Assembly: GCA_028280715.1 (NCBI GenBank)
Contig: JANQLG010000037.1
Coordinates: 1-64,000, forward strand
DNA: 64,000 nucleotides
Direction of reading: 5' to 3'
DNA from: Spongiibacteraceae bacterium
Lineage (GTDB): Bacteria > Pseudomonadota > Gammaproteobacteria > Pseudomonadales > Dasaniaceae
Part shown: positions 30,052 through 38,721 of the stretch, piece by piece
How the letters are laid out: each line of letters opens with the position of its first letter
Position numbering within the stretch: position 1 is the stretch's first letter
Made by a program: the position numbers and the translations under genes
Notes under the pieces: generated by a model
Told to the model about the DNA's origin: nothing
The model's input: the letters and a program-made list of their open reading frames with translations, nothing else
Database searches by the model: none

Positions 30052-30300
30052 TTATCTTTTAGTTTTGGTAGGAGGGCTTTTCTGCTTAGTTTTATCTGAG
30101 TCAGTGCCCTTTTGATCGGATACTACTTCACTGACTAACTCAACCGCATAGTTAATTTTCAACCACCAAGGTTGTGCCTGGAAGCTCCGGTTGCGTCGGC
30201 ATCCAGATCGGCGATCCAGCTCAGCAGGCATGGGAAGATCCTGTTTGCGTCGATCAACTCCCTTGCGTCGGTCGCCAAACATACTATGGGATTCAGTCAA
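30052..30300 (-). CDS. Small hypothetical protein with Asp-Arg-Arg-Lys motifs
   Basis: An 82-residue, arginine- and lysine-rich protein. The N-terminus repeats a short motif, GDRRKGVDRRKQ and later ELDRRSGCRRNR. The middle, WWLKINYAVELVSEV, is weakly amphipathic, and the C-terminus is a lysine/proline/threonine tail. Similar DRRxGxDRR strings occur in unrelated small proteobacterial proteins and may bind nucleic acid or lipid; this is a guess. ATG 30300 or 30282 (MFGDRRKG) could be the start. No known family. Confidence 0.5.
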   Translation of the reverse strand: MTESHSMFGDRRKGVDRRKQDLPMPAELDRRSGCRRNRSFQAQPWWLKINYAVELVSEVVSDQKGTDSDKTKQKSPPTKTKR

Positions 30301-30465
30301 GTAGCCACTCCAGTTGTTGTTCTGACTTAATCTTGTTTTTTCTGCGGAGACAGCAGCATTGCGCCACAGATAGAAATCGATTCTATCAGAACATTTTGTG
30401 ATTGTGTGCTAAATGGCAAAATTTAATAAAGAATTCACACCTTAATTTCCTTAATGGCTTGCCTA

Positions 30466-30597
30466 TTAATTTTTCTTTTTTGTCAGGTACTTAGGTGTAA
30501 ATAAAACATCACGTTTTCGGCTGATAAGCTCAGTGTCACAATATTCCGACAGTTTGTTGGTAAAGTGATGACTCAGTGATCTTCCAAATGGCATCAT
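30466..30597 (-). CDS. Possible 43-residue small protein
   Basis: A short open frame starting ATG ATG at 30597 (MMPFGRSLSHHF...) and ending YLTKKKN-stop at 30466. It is basic and soluble. It lies downstream of tRNA-Phe and the palindromic cassette. It has no good ribosome-binding site and no recognisable relative, so it may be chance. Confidence 0.22.
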   Translation of the reverse strand: MMPFGRSLSHHFTNKLSEYCDTELISRKRDVLFTPKYLTKKKN

Positions 30598-30627
30598 TTT
30601 TACTTTGTTTATGGCAGGAGAGAAGAG

Positions 30628-30645
30628 ATGGTGCCCAGAGGCGGA
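30628..30645. repeat. Duplicated tRNA-Phe 3' end, distal copy (att-like)
   Basis: ATGGTGCCCAGAGGCGGA here is identical to 30811-30828, the last 17 bases of the tRNA-Phe gene (including CCA) plus one base. The two copies are in the same orientation and 183 bases apart, the arrangement left by site-specific integration into a tRNA 3' end. No integrase lies between or beside them. Confidence 0.8.
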
Positions 30646-30810
30646 TTAATCAAAACAGCTATAGCTGTTTTGACCCCTTCGGGGCTTCGCAGCACAGCTG
30701 CTCGTAGCAAATTGCGCCGAGGGCACAATTTGTCGAACCTGGTTCGATCCCGCATTTTGGGCTACGAGTTTTTAAAGTTGTTTGGAGGTGGTTCTGGTTT
30801 GGGAAGAATA
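30646..30810. repeat. Palindrome-rich cassette between the tRNA-tail copies
   Basis: This segment contains a perfect 20-bp palindrome AAAACAGCTATAGCTGTTTT (30652-30671), a CCCCTTCGGGG hairpin (30674-30684), CGAACCTGGTTCG (30734-30746), and a long imperfect stem whose outer arms CTCGTAGC (30701-30708) and GCTACGAG (30761-30768) enclose AAAT/TGCG and CGCA/TTTT pairs. No protein of plausible composition is encoded. It looks like a structured non-coding or non-autonomous mobile unit. Confidence 0.6.
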
Positions 30811-30811
30811 A

Positions 30812-30887
30812 TGGTGCCCAGAGGCGGAATCGAACCACCGACACGGGGATTTTCAATCCCCTGCTCTACCGACTGAGCTATCTGGGC
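30812..30887 (-). tRNA. tRNA-Phe (anticodon GAA)
   Basis: Reading the minus strand from 30887: GCCCAGATAGCTCAGTCGGT opens the acceptor and D arms. The anticodon stem GGGGATT-GAA-AATCCCC follows, then a T arm with GGTTCGATTCC, and the acceptor closes as CTGGGC. CCA is encoded, for 76 bases in all. The anticodon GAA reads Phe codons. It sits upstream of yggX as in Pseudomonas. Confidence 0.97.
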
Positions 30888-31022
30888 TTAAGGCAATTGT
30901 TAATTGGCTTGTGCAACTACAGCTACAACTAACAGTTTGGCCGATTTGTATACGCTGGCCTGGGCGTCAAGAGGCGCGTATTAAACCGGTTCATGTCTTA
31001 GGAGTCAAGGCTGTGATGTGCT

Positions 31023-31292
31023 TTATTGTTTGGGAATATAGCCGTCGGCTTTGGCGTAATCTTCACCGGCCATAAATTTATCCATTTCCTCCTGCAAAAA
31101 TTTGCGGGCCTCGGGGTTGGTCATCACGAGTTGACGTTCATTGATCAACATAGTCTGGTGTTGCTGCCACTCCTGCCATGCCTGCTTTGAGATATTATCA
31201 AAGATATCCTGGCCTTTGGGGCCGGGGTAAGGAGGAGTATCCAGGCCATCGAGTTGTTGCTGATATTTTCGGCAAAAGACTTGGCGAGACAT
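31023..31292 (-). CDS. yggX: Probable Fe(2+)-trafficking protein YggX
   Basis: An 89-residue small protein with the YggX pattern: conserved Cys 7 in [35 protein letters not shown], and the C-terminal [18 protein letters not shown] and GYIPK. YggX protects iron-sulfur enzymes from oxidation and may hand iron to them. It is directly downstream of mutY on the same strand, the usual gammaproteobacterial mutY-yggX pair; MutY itself holds a 4Fe-4S cluster. Confidence 0.97.
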   Translation of the reverse strand: MSRQVFCRKYQQQLDGLDTPPYPGPKGQDIFDNISKQAWQEWQQHQTMLINERQLVMTNPEARKFLQEEMDKFMAGEDYAKADGYIPKQ

Positions 31293-31320
31293 GGTTTTTC
31301 CTGTACTAGATTTTCAATAA

Positions 31321-32385
31321 TTACTGGGCTTGCGATAATTTTGCCAGCAACTTCTTAATGGGAGCTGCTAGACCAACTTCAGCCGGTTGCTGAATGTTAT
31401 ACCAAAGCTGTTGGTTGTTCTCCATCAACATCTTAGGTGAATCTGACAACGTGATTTCGATAGGAGTAATATCGAGATGGTAGTGGCTAAAAGTGTGTCG
31501 GTAGCTTTGCCACGAGTTAACCGTCGATGCCTTTACAGCTAACTTATCCAAATAGTGTTCCGGGCAAGCTCCGTTTTCTTGTTGAGGAAAGACCCATAAC
31601 CCGCCCCAGATACCCGATGAAGGTCTTTTCTCTAATAATATTTCTCCGCGAGGATTTTTGATCATCAACATCTGCGTTGTTTTGATGGGTAAGGCTTTTT
31701 TAGGTTTTTTTCCTGGGTAGCGTTGAGGTTGTCCCTGTTCGTGTGCCAAGCAATCAGTTTGCAGCGGGCAATGGTCGCAGTCAGGTTTGCTGCGAGTACA
31801 AAGGGTAGCCCCCAGGTCCATCATTGCCTGACTATAATCAGCTACTCGTTTCTCCGGTATATGGGCTTCAGCGAATTGCCACAGTGATTTGCTGACAGCA
31901 CTTTGTCCTGGCCAGCCGTCGATGGCGTGATAGCGGGCTAATACCCGTTTAACGTTGCCATCCAGAATCGCGGCGGGTTTTTTAAAGGCAATGGAAGTGA
32001 TGGCTCCGGCGGTAGAACGGCCTATGCCAGGAAGTTCACTCAATGTGTCAACGGTATTCGGGAATTTTCCGCCGTGGTCGGCACAAACTATTTTTGCGGT
32101 TTTATGCAGGTTGCGCGCTCGTGAATAGTAGCCAAGTCCTGTCCACAGGTGTAGAACTTGGTCCTCATGAGACTGGGCCAGAGCTGCTACCGTCGGCAGC
32201 TGTTCCATAAAGCGTACAAAGAAGGGAATGACTGTTGCAACCTGGGTTTGTTGCAACATAATTTCCGATACCCATACCCTGTAGGGATTAATATTCTGTT
32301 GCCAGGGTAAGTCCTTGCGGCCGGACTTATCGAACCAGGTGAGAACTTTCGAACTGATATCGTGCTGCAGGCGTTCCTGAATCAT
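31321..32385 (-). CDS. mutY: Adenine DNA glycosylase MutY
   Basis: A 354-residue base-excision repair enzyme that removes adenine paired with 8-oxoguanine. The catalytic Glu is in WVSEIMLQQTQV (about 43), the helix-hairpin-helix is LPGIGRSTAGAI (about 117-128) and the catalytic Asp is in AILDGNVKRVLAR. The 4Fe-4S cysteines follow the C-x6-C-x2-C-x5-C spacing in CTRSKPDCDHCPLQTDC. A C-terminal NUDIX-like domain (about 235-345) recognises 8-oxoG. Its ATG overlaps the stop of the upstream PanZ-like gene by four bases. Confidence 0.97.
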   Translation of the reverse strand: MIQERLQHDISSKVLTWFDKSGRKDLPWQQNINPYRVWVSEIMLQQTQVATVIPFFVRFMEQLPTVAALAQSHEDQVLHLWTGLGYYSRARNLHKTAKIVCADHGGKFPNTVDTLSELPGIGRSTAGAITSIAFKKPAAILDGNVKRVLARYHAIDGWPGQSAVSKSLWQFAEAHIPEKRVADYSQAMMDLGATLCTRSKPDCDHCPLQTDCLAHEQGQPQRYPGKKPKKALPIKTTQMLMIKNPRGEILLEKRPSSGIWGGLWVFPQQENGACPEHYLDKLAVKASTVNSWQSYRHTFSHYHLDITPIEITLSDSPKMLMENNQQLWYNIQQPAEVGLAAPIKKLLAKLSQAQ

Positions 32386-32801
32386 GGCGTAATCGATGTT
32401 CTCAGCCAGTGGTTGTTTGTGTTGTTAAAGCCCAAGGTTGCAAGATGCTTGGCTAGAGGATCAAGTTCCGGTTGATGCTGAATCAATAAAGAGAGTTTCT
32501 GTTGGTCAGCATGTTTAGTCAGTAAGGTTAACAATTGGCTGGCTACGCTGCGTCTGCGGGTTAGCTGGCGAACGCATAGGTGGTGCAGTTCTAGCCCCTG
32601 AGTAGTCACCGTGCCCCATAGGGCTGATAGTAACCTGCCGTTGAAGCGGCCGGCGAATAATAGATTACCCTCTATTAGACTTTCTTGGATCCAAGTTTCG
32701 ATATCGTCGGCTACAGGTGTAGGGTAATCTTGGTAGATACTAATCAGATCCTGTAGATCCTGATCGATGGGGTTACTGATGGTTTCAAACAGAACGGGCA
32801 T
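32382..32801 (-). CDS. PanZ/PanM-like GNAT-fold protein
   Basis: A 139-residue protein with a GNAT acetyl-CoA-binding segment, LELHHLCVRQLTRRRSVASQLL (split: LHHLCVRQLTRRRS then VASQLL), very like that of E. coli PanZ (SLRVREVTRRRGVGQYLL). PanZ binds acetyl-CoA and promotes maturation and feedback control of aspartate decarboxylase PanD in CoA synthesis. The C-terminus LATLGFNNTNNHWLR also fits. The ATG at 32801 is preferred over the TTG at 32816. It overlaps mutY by four bases, so the two are translationally coupled. Whether it regulates PanD here is unproven. Confidence 0.68.
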   Translation of the reverse strand: MPVLFETISNPIDQDLQDLISIYQDYPTPVADDIETWIQESLIEGNLLFAGRFNGRLLSALWGTVTTQGLELHHLCVRQLTRRRSVASQLLTLLTKHADQQKLSLLIQHQPELDPLAKHLATLGFNNTNNHWLRTSITP

Positions 32802-32958
32802 GATGATGTAGTACAATTCAAAGGTTATTTAGTGATGTAATGAGTGCGTGCTTTTTTTATAATAACCAATTTGCTGCGCGAAAGCTGCGGCGAGTTTTTA
32901 TAACGAGATGACCACAGAGGCAGATGTCTTTGTATCACCATCAATCGGAGATTCTCTA

Positions 32959-33552
32959 ATGGCGGAGCGTAAAGCCACCATCACTCGCAATACGCTGGAA
33001 ACCCAGATTACAGTATCTGTTAATTTGGATGGTACCGGCGAAGCCAATTTCGAGACTGGGGTGCCCTTTCTGGATCATATGATGGATCAGATTGCTCGCC
33101 ATGGCATGATCGATCTTGATGTTAACGCCAATGGGGATTTACATATCGATGCGCACCACACCGTGGAGGATATCGGTATTACCTTGGGGCAGGCTTTTGC
33201 AGAAGCGGTGGGTGACAAGAAAGGTATTGCTCGTTATGGCCATGCCTATGTGCCGCTGGATGAAGCCTTGTCGAGAGTGGTGATTGATTTCTCCGGCAGG
33301 CCCGGCCTGGAATGGCATGTGCCCTTTACTCGTGGTTCAGTCGGTGGCTTTGATGTTGATTTGTTTATCGAATTCTTCCAGGGCTTTATTAACCATGCCA
33401 AAGTCACTTTGCATGTGGATAATCTGCGTGGCAAGAACACACACCATCAGGCTGAAACGGTTTTCAAGGCCTTTGGTCGCGCCGTGCGGATGGCGTTGAC
33501 TGCCGATGAAAGAATGGCGGGTATTACGCCTTCTACTAAAGGTTCATTGTAA
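32959..33552 (+). CDS. hisB: Imidazoleglycerol-phosphate dehydratase
   Basis: A 197-residue enzyme of histidine synthesis that dehydrates imidazole-glycerol phosphate to imidazole-acetol phosphate. Metal-binding motifs include [26 protein letters not shown] and [12 protein letters not shown] near the C-terminus. The start at ATG 32959 has GGAG about 8 bases upstream and gives the standard monofunctional length; an in-frame ATG at 32908 would add 17 residues without a ribosome-binding site. First gene of hisB-H-A-F. A hairpin with a T-run follows it before hisH. Confidence 0.96.
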   Translation: MAERKATITRNTLETQITVSVNLDGTGEANFETGVPFLDHMMDQIARHGMIDLDVNANGDLHIDAHHTVEDIGITLGQAFAEAVGDKKGIARYGHAYVPLDEALSRVVIDFSGRPGLEWHVPFTRGSVGGFDVDLFIEFFQGFINHAKVTLHVDNLRGKNTHHQAETVFKAFGRAVRMALTADERMAGITPSTKGSL

Positions 33553-33557
33553 TTCTC

Positions 33558-33595
33558 AAGGCGCATTTCCTATGGGATAAAGCGCCTTTTTATTT
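33558..33595 (+). terminator. Terminator-like hairpin between hisB and hisH
   Basis: AAGGCGC (33558-33564) and GCGCCTT (33582-33588) form a 7-bp stem with a 17-base loop, followed by TTTATTTT. It lies 6 bases after the hisB stop and could separate hisB expression from hisHAF or act as a partial terminator. Confidence 0.65.
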
Positions 33596-33632
33596 TCTAG
33601 TTTGTTTTCTGAGATTTTCTGGATTTAAGTTT

Positions 33633-34295
33633 ATGGCCAAAAGCACAATTGCCGTAATCGATTATGGCATGGGAAATTTGCATTCTGTTGCTAGTGCTTT
33701 GGAGCATGTGGGTGACAATGTTGAAGTGCTGGTTACCGGTGATAGCGAAAAAATTCTGGCTGCAGATCGGGTGATTTTTCCCGGTGTTGGTGCTATTCGT
33801 GATTGCATGGCGGAAATTTTACGACTGGGTGTCGATCAGGTGGTGGCTGAGGTGGCCAGGACAAAACCGCTGTTGGCTATTTGTGTCGGCATGCAGGCCT
33901 TAATGGATCGAAGCGAAGAAAATGGTGGTGTTGATTGTCTGGGGATGTTTCCAGGCCAGGTGAAGTTTTTCGGTGATCAGCTTAAAAATGAAAAGGGCGA
34001 AAAATTAGGCCAGAAATTAAAAGTCCCGCACATGGGTTGGAATCAATTACACCAGGAAATTGAGCATCCTCTTTGGCAAGGTATTGATCAGGGTAGTCGT
34101 TTCTATTTTGTTCACAGTTATTATGTGCATACCGATGATCCTTCTTTGGTGGCGGCCACTACTGATTACGGTGTGCAAATTCACGCCGCGTTGTATCACG
34201 ATAATGTGTTTGCGGTGCAATGCCACCCGGAAAAAAGCAGCCCTGCAGGTTTACAGTTATTGTCTAATTTCCTTACGTGGGATGGACAAAGTTAA
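33633..34295 (+). CDS. hisH: Imidazole glycerol phosphate synthase, glutamine amidotransferase subunit
   Basis: A 220-residue class I glutamine amidotransferase that supplies ammonia to HisF. The oxyanion/nucleophile motif is [11 protein letters not shown] with the catalytic Cys (about 86). The His-Glu pair is in [10 protein letters not shown] near the C-terminus. The opening [18 protein letters not shown] is typical. hisA follows 27 bases later. Confidence 0.96.
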   Translation: MAKSTIAVIDYGMGNLHSVASALEHVGDNVEVLVTGDSEKILAADRVIFPGVGAIRDCMAEILRLGVDQVVAEVARTKPLLAICVGMQALMDRSEENGGVDCLGMFPGQVKFFGDQLKNEKGEKLGQKLKVPHMGWNQLHQEIEHPLWQGIDQGSRFYFVHSYYVHTDDPSLVAATTDYGVQIHAALYHDNVFAVQCHPEKSSPAGLQLLSNFLTWDGQS

Positions 34296-34322
34296 TTCCA
34301 GTTATTCACAACGGTTTCAAAG

Positions 34323-35063
34323 ATGTTAATTATTCCAGCGATAGATTTAAAAGATGGTAAGTGTGTGCGCCTTCGTCAGGGGTTGATGGATGACTCCACG
34401 GTGTATGGTGACGACCCTGTGCAAATGGCAGCACGCTGGGTAGAAGCGGGTTGCCGTCGTTTACACCTGGTTGATTTAAATGGTGCCTTCGATGGCAAGC
34501 CAATCAATGGTGAAGCGGTCACGGCCATTGCCAAATCTTACCCCGATCTACCAATTCAGATTGGTGGTGGCATCAGAAACTTGCAAACGATTGAGCACTA
34601 TATTGATGCCGGTGTGAATTATCTGATTATCGGCACCAAGGCGGTTAAAGAACCGGAGTTTGTTACCGAGGCTTGTAGAGAGTTCCCGGGCCATATCATT
34701 GTTGGGTTGGATGCCAAGGATGGTTTGGTTGCAACCGATGGCTGGGCGGAAGTGTCCGATACCAAGGCTACTGAACTGGCCAAGCGCTTTGAACAGGATG
34801 GAGTGGAATCTATCGTCTACACCGATATCAGCCGTGATGGCATGATGCAGGGGGTAAACGTTGAGCAAACCGTTGCGATGGCAGAGGCTTCAACGATCAA
34901 GGTTATTGCTTCTGGCGGTATTACCAATATGGATGACATCAAAGCATTACAACGGGTAGCTGATGCGGGCATTCTTGGTGCTATTACCGGCCGTGCCATT
35001 TATGAAGGCACATTAGATGTAGCCGAAGCGCAAAATTATTGTGACAACGCCTTGGGCGTTTGA
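34323..35063 (+). CDS. hisA: ProFAR isomerase HisA
   Basis: A 246-residue (beta/alpha)8 enzyme that opens the ribose of ProFAR in histidine synthesis. Catalytic Asp 8 lies in [16 protein letters not shown] and the second catalytic Asp in [12 protein letters not shown]. Phosphate-binding loops are PIQIGGGIR and VIASGGI. The stop overlaps by four bases an ATG of the hisF reading frame, though the true hisF start is probably 30 bases later. Confidence 0.96.
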   Translation: MLIIPAIDLKDGKCVRLRQGLMDDSTVYGDDPVQMAARWVEAGCRRLHLVDLNGAFDGKPINGEAVTAIAKSYPDLPIQIGGGIRNLQTIEHYIDAGVNYLIIGTKAVKEPEFVTEACREFPGHIIVGLDAKDGLVATDGWAEVSDTKATELAKRFEQDGVESIVYTDISRDGMMQGVNVEQTVAMAEASTIKVIASGGITNMDDIKALQRVADAGILGAITGRAIYEGTLDVAEAQNYCDNALGV

Positions 35064-35089
35064 CGTCCGACCTCCGACAGGAACTTATT

Positions 35090-35863
35090 ATGGGCTTAGC
35101 AAAACGCATTATTCCCTGCCTTGATGTCGACAATGGTCGAGTTGTAAAGGGCGTTAACTTTGTCGATATTCGCGATGCTGGCGATCCTGTGGAAGTTGCC
35201 AAACGTTATAATGAACAAGGTGCTGACGAGATTACCTTTCTTGATATCACGGCAACTCATGAAGGTCGAGATACGACTGTGCATACAGTGGAAAATATTG
35301 CTGCAGAGGTGTTTATTCCACTAACAGTTGGCGGAGGCATTCGTACCGTCGAAGATATCCGAACCATGCTGAATGCCGGTGCTGATAAGGTTGGTATCAA
35401 TTCAGCGGCGATTAAAAATCCGGATTTTGTTAAACAGGCGGCCGAACGCTTTGGCTCCCAGTGTATTGTGGTAGCTATTGATGCCAAGCAAGTGAGTGAA
35501 GAGGGTGAGCCAAAACGTTGGGAAATCTTCACGCATGGAGGTCGCAAGCCCACCGGCATAGATGCGGTCCAGTGGGCGATTAAAATGGTTGCTAATGGTG
35601 CTGGTGAGATTTTGTTGACTAGTATGGATAGAGATGGCACTAAAAACGGTTTTGATTTGGAGCTAACCAAAGCGATTAGTGATGCTGTGGTTGTGCCGGT
35701 GATTGCCTCTGGTGGCGTAGGTAATCTTGATCATTTGGTAGAAGGAATTACCAAAGGTGGAGCGGATGCGGTGTTAGCAGCTAGTATCTTCCACTTTGGC
35801 CAGTACAGCGTCCCTGACGCCAAGCATTATATGCAGCAACAGGGAATAGAAGTCAGGCTGTGA
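35090..35863 (+). CDS. hisF: Imidazole glycerol phosphate synthase subunit HisF
   Basis: A 257-residue cyclase that, with HisH, forms imidazole-glycerol phosphate and AICAR. The conserved opening [21 protein letters not shown] fixes the start at ATG 35090 (shown here as the family opening [12 protein letters not shown]), with AGGAAC upstream. Catalytic Asp 11 and the later Asp in [13 protein letters not shown] are present, as are PLTVGGGIR and VIASGGVG. The extra 10 codons upstream (from 35060) would overlap hisA and are not expected. Last gene of the cluster. Confidence 0.96.
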   Translation: MGLAKRIIPCLDVDNGRVVKGVNFVDIRDAGDPVEVAKRYNEQGADEITFLDITATHEGRDTTVHTVENIAAEVFIPLTVGGGIRTVEDIRTMLNAGADKVGINSAAIKNPDFVKQAAERFGSQCIVVAIDAKQVSEEGEPKRWEIFTHGGRKPTGIDAVQWAIKMVANGAGEILLTSMDRDGTKNGFDLELTKAISDAVVVPVIASGGVGNLDHLVEGITKGGADAVLAASIFHFGQYSVPDAKHYMQQQGIEVRL

Positions 35864-35884
35864 TCTGGAATCGGTTAGCTTGAA

Positions 35885-36106
35885 TCAGCTTGCCAGAGTA
35901 GCGTAAAGACGTGAAAGCGTTCTTGGCTCAGCTAATGACATAAACTCAATAAAGTCATCAAGACCTTTTCTGGCTTCACCCTTGTCCTCAAAGGGGCCGA
36001 TAGGCGCGCCTTCCCTGGTTGAAAAGAACCACTCACCTTGAGCAATAAAAAAACGGTCGCTACGCAGTGGAACGGGGCCTGCCTCACCGGCTCTATTGTT
36101 TGTCAT
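35885..36106 (-). CDS. Small DUF6316-like protein
   Basis: A 73-residue protein with the pattern RSDRFFIAQGEWFFSTREG followed by GPFEDKGEARKGLDDFIEF, which matches small gammaproteobacterial proteins annotated DUF6316. It is cytoplasmic, with no known function. It converges on hisF, 21 bases from its stop. Start codon is the ATG at 36106. Confidence 0.7.
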   Translation of the reverse strand: MTNNRAGEAGPVPLRSDRFFIAQGEWFFSTREGAPIGPFEDKGEARKGLDDFIEFMSLAEPRTLSRLYATLAS

Positions 36107-36304
36107 TGTTTTGGCTTCACAAATTAAAGACTACTAGGCACTATTTTAGCGCCGTCTGCACTTTTTGAAAGCCCTTTTTGTCAAGAAAATAGACTTCTTG
36201 TCGGTTTGGGTACGGAGAAGATATCGCAATGATGTTTTTTTGGCACAGGTGGGAGCTTTGTAGGTCGGGCTGATGGCACAAAAGAACTGACTAAAAGGAA
36301 CTGG

Positions 36305-37117
36305 CTAATTTTGTTTTAAAGGTGAGGGGGCAGGTTGTCTTAATGCCGTGGTCATCGGCGAATCGTCATTGATGACTTCGGAAATCAGTGACAATGTAAT
36401 GCCTTTGCTGGCCAAGGTCGGCAGCATTTTCTCTAGCACGCTGAGTGTTTCCGGGTGCGGGTGAGCGATGGCGACAGCCGTACCGTTCTGGCTGGCTAAT
36501 TCCAGCCATCGTTCAACTTGTGCTGAGATGGCTGACTCGGTTCTCTGGTTGTCCAGAAATACATCGCGTTTCATATTGGGCAGATCGGCTGCAATAGCGG
36601 AGGATTGAGCCACTGTAAGAGGGCTAGTGCGGCTGTCAATAAAATACAATTGCTCCTTTCGCAAAGCGCTCATTAGCCAACTCATAGGCTGGCGTAATTG
36701 AGTGAGCAGACTGCCCATATGATTATTGACGCCTTGTACGTGTGGCACGGCTTGTAAATTTTCGTGAAGCGTCTCGATAAACTGTTGATGATTCATAATA
36801 GGGCTAAGGTTGCCCTCGCTTGAATTTTTATTACTGAGATTGCTCATAGGAAGGTGTAGCAATATTTCTTTGCCCCGGTGATGGGCATTATTGGCAAGTA
36901 CTTTGGTATTAGGACTGTGAGGCAAAAATGCGTAGTTGATTTTGCCGGGCAGATTTATTGCGCGTTGACCTTGCTCTAAATTATTGCCCATATCATCAAT
37001 GATTAAGATGGCTTTAGTTTGAGAAAAGTTATTTTCGGCGAACAGTTGTCCGCTAGTTAGCACAAATATACAGGCGAAAAAAAAGCTTAGAGATATGCGA
37101 AAGATACTTGCGGCCAT
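36305..37117 (-). CDS. yibQ: Divergent polysaccharide deacetylase family protein (YibQ-like)
   Basis: A 270-residue exported protein. The signal peptide follows the ATG at 37117 (RISLSFFFACIFVLTSGQLFA). The domain matches the divergent deacetylase (DUF610) family: KAILIIDDMGNNLEQGQRAI, INYAFLPHSPNT, EILLHLPMS, GVNNHMGSLLTQ, YFIDSRTSPL and AIAHPHPETL. The metal-site Asp/His residues of classic deacetylases are partly conserved (DD, HPHP), so activity on a glycan is possible. A longer frame from 37192 would overlap ctpA and lacks the signal at its start. It is the last gene of gpmI-envC-ctpA-yibQ. Confidence 0.85.
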   Translation of the reverse strand: MAASIFRISLSFFFACIFVLTSGQLFAENNFSQTKAILIIDDMGNNLEQGQRAINLPGKINYAFLPHSPNTKVLANNAHHRGKEILLHLPMSNLSNKNSSEGNLSPIMNHQQFIETLHENLQAVPHVQGVNNHMGSLLTQLRQPMSWLMSALRKEQLYFIDSRTSPLTVAQSSAIAADLPNMKRDVFLDNQRTESAISAQVERWLELASQNGTAVAIAHPHPETLSVLEKMLPTLASKGITLSLISEVINDDSPMTTALRQPAPSPLKQN

Positions 37118-37154
37118 GATCTGTTTTTCGTTTTTAATGTCACTGCAGAAAAAT

Positions 37155-38531
37155 TTATAAAGACTCAGGATCGGCAACAATGGTGGGAGCATTCGATGTG
37201 TTTGTCATATTGTTTTTGCTGAGAATGCTCAATCCTTTTAATAAATTCAACGCTTCATAAAGCTGGTTATCAGCATTAAACAATTCTTTATCAGCTTTGG
37301 CCTTGCGTTGTTTTTCACTTTCTGTGTCGCTATTTCCATTGCTCAGGTGGCCTTGTAAATCGGCTTCGGTCACTGTTTGGTTGGTGGCAATGGTTTCAAT
37401 TTTAGCTCGTTCCACAGTAATGTCCGGCACGATTCCCTGCGCTTGGATAGAGCGGCCGTTGGGCGTGAAATAGCGGGCTGTTGTCAGTTTGATGGCGCTC
37501 TCTTTAGTGAGTGGCACAACAGTTTGTACTGAGCCCTTGCCAAAGCTATCGGTACCCATAACGATGGCGCGGCGATGATCTTGCAGAGCGCCGGCGACAA
37601 TTTCAGATGCTGATGCGGAGCCGCCATTAATTAATACAACAATTGGTGTGCCATCAATAATATCGTTTGGTGTGGCAGAATATTCAGAGTAGGAATTATC
37701 TATTCGCCCTTCGGTATAGACGATTAAACCTTCATTCAGGAAGCTGTCAGCAACTTCTACTGATGCTTGCAGAATACCGCCAGGGTTATTGCGAAGATCA
37801 ATCACCAAACCTTTCAAAGGTTGGTTGTTGGTTTGCAGTTCCGCCAGTTTCTTTTTGAACTCACTACCGGTTTTATTTTGGAATTGCGCAATACGAATAT
37901 AACCAAAACCATCTTCCAGTGTTCTTCCGCGCACACTTACCACTTTGATGGTGTCACGAGTGACTACGACGTCAAAGGGTTGTACTCGCCCTTCACGAAC
38001 AATGGTCAGTTCAATTTGGCTGCCTTTAGCACCGCGCATCAGGCTGACAGCTTTATTTAAACTCATGCCTTTTACAGGTTTGCCGTCCAACATGATAATT
38101 AAGTCGCCGCTCTCGATACCGGCTTTTTCTGCCGGAGTACCATCAATGGGAGCAATGACTTTAACAAAACCGTTTTCCAGGCCGACTTCAAGACCAAGAC
38201 CGCCAAATTCTCCTTTGGTGCTGACTTGCAAATCATCAAAGGATTTTGCATCCAGATAAGAGGAGTGTGGATCGAGGCCTTGCAACATGCCGCGTATTGC
38301 ATTTTCCAATAAGGTTTTGTCGTCAATCTCTTCAACATAGCTGAGTCGAATGTGGTTAAACACATCGGCAAATGTTCTTAACTCGGTTAAAGGTAATCTG
38401 GCAGTGGTTTCAACGGCAGAATCTTCAGCTGTGACATCGTTATCTTGAGCACTGCTTAGGGGCGAAATGCCAAGTAGCACGAATAGTGGGATAGCAGTGA
38501 TTTTTAATGATGGCTTCAACATATTTCTCAT
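37155..38531 (-). CDS. ctpA: Carboxy-terminal processing protease, S41 family
   Basis: A periplasmic serine protease of about 458 residues, with a signal peptide after the start (LKITAIPLFVLLGISPLSSA). A PDZ domain (about 110-185; GLGLEVGLENGFVKVIAPI, AGIESGDLIIMLDG) precedes the S41 core. The catalytic Ser is in GGSASASEIVAGALQDHRRA and the Lys in GTDSFGKGSVQT. Family members process or degrade envelope proteins, including cell-wall hydrolases in Pseudomonas, which fits the envC neighbour. Three closely spaced ATG codons (38543, 38531, 38522) could start it; I picked the middle one. Confidence 0.93.
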   Translation of the reverse strand: MRNMLKPSLKITAIPLFVLLGISPLSSAQDNDVTAEDSAVETTARLPLTELRTFADVFNHIRLSYVEEIDDKTLLENAIRGMLQGLDPHSSYLDAKSFDDLQVSTKGEFGGLGLEVGLENGFVKVIAPIDGTPAEKAGIESGDLIIMLDGKPVKGMSLNKAVSLMRGAKGSQIELTIVREGRVQPFDVVVTRDTIKVVSVRGRTLEDGFGYIRIAQFQNKTGSEFKKKLAELQTNNQPLKGLVIDLRNNPGGILQASVEVADSFLNEGLIVYTEGRIDNSYSEYSATPNDIIDGTPIVVLINGGSASASEIVAGALQDHRRAIVMGTDSFGKGSVQTVVPLTKESAIKLTTARYFTPNGRSIQAQGIVPDITVERAKIETIATNQTVTEADLQGHLSNGNSDTESEKQRKAKADKELFNADNQLYEALNLLKGLSILSKNNMTNTSNAPTIVADPESL

Positions 38532-38721
38532 AAGGCAGTACATCCGATATCGACACCTTTAACAATATTTGGTGTCTGGCCTGTTTCTAGTAAAGCCTTA
38601 GAGCGTTTCGCTGTTAAGGCGTTCAAGTCCCTTTGTCAGTATTGTATCTATCTCATTGTACATGGCTTTTATGGGCTGTGTTAGCGAAAGCCCTTTAACT
38701 CCTGCTAACCCATTCAAATAA

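Noticed and set aside
30659..30856. 65-codon minus-strand frame across the palindromic cassette and tRNA-Phe
   Set aside because: It runs through the tRNA gene; its sequence is explained by tRNA and palindromes.
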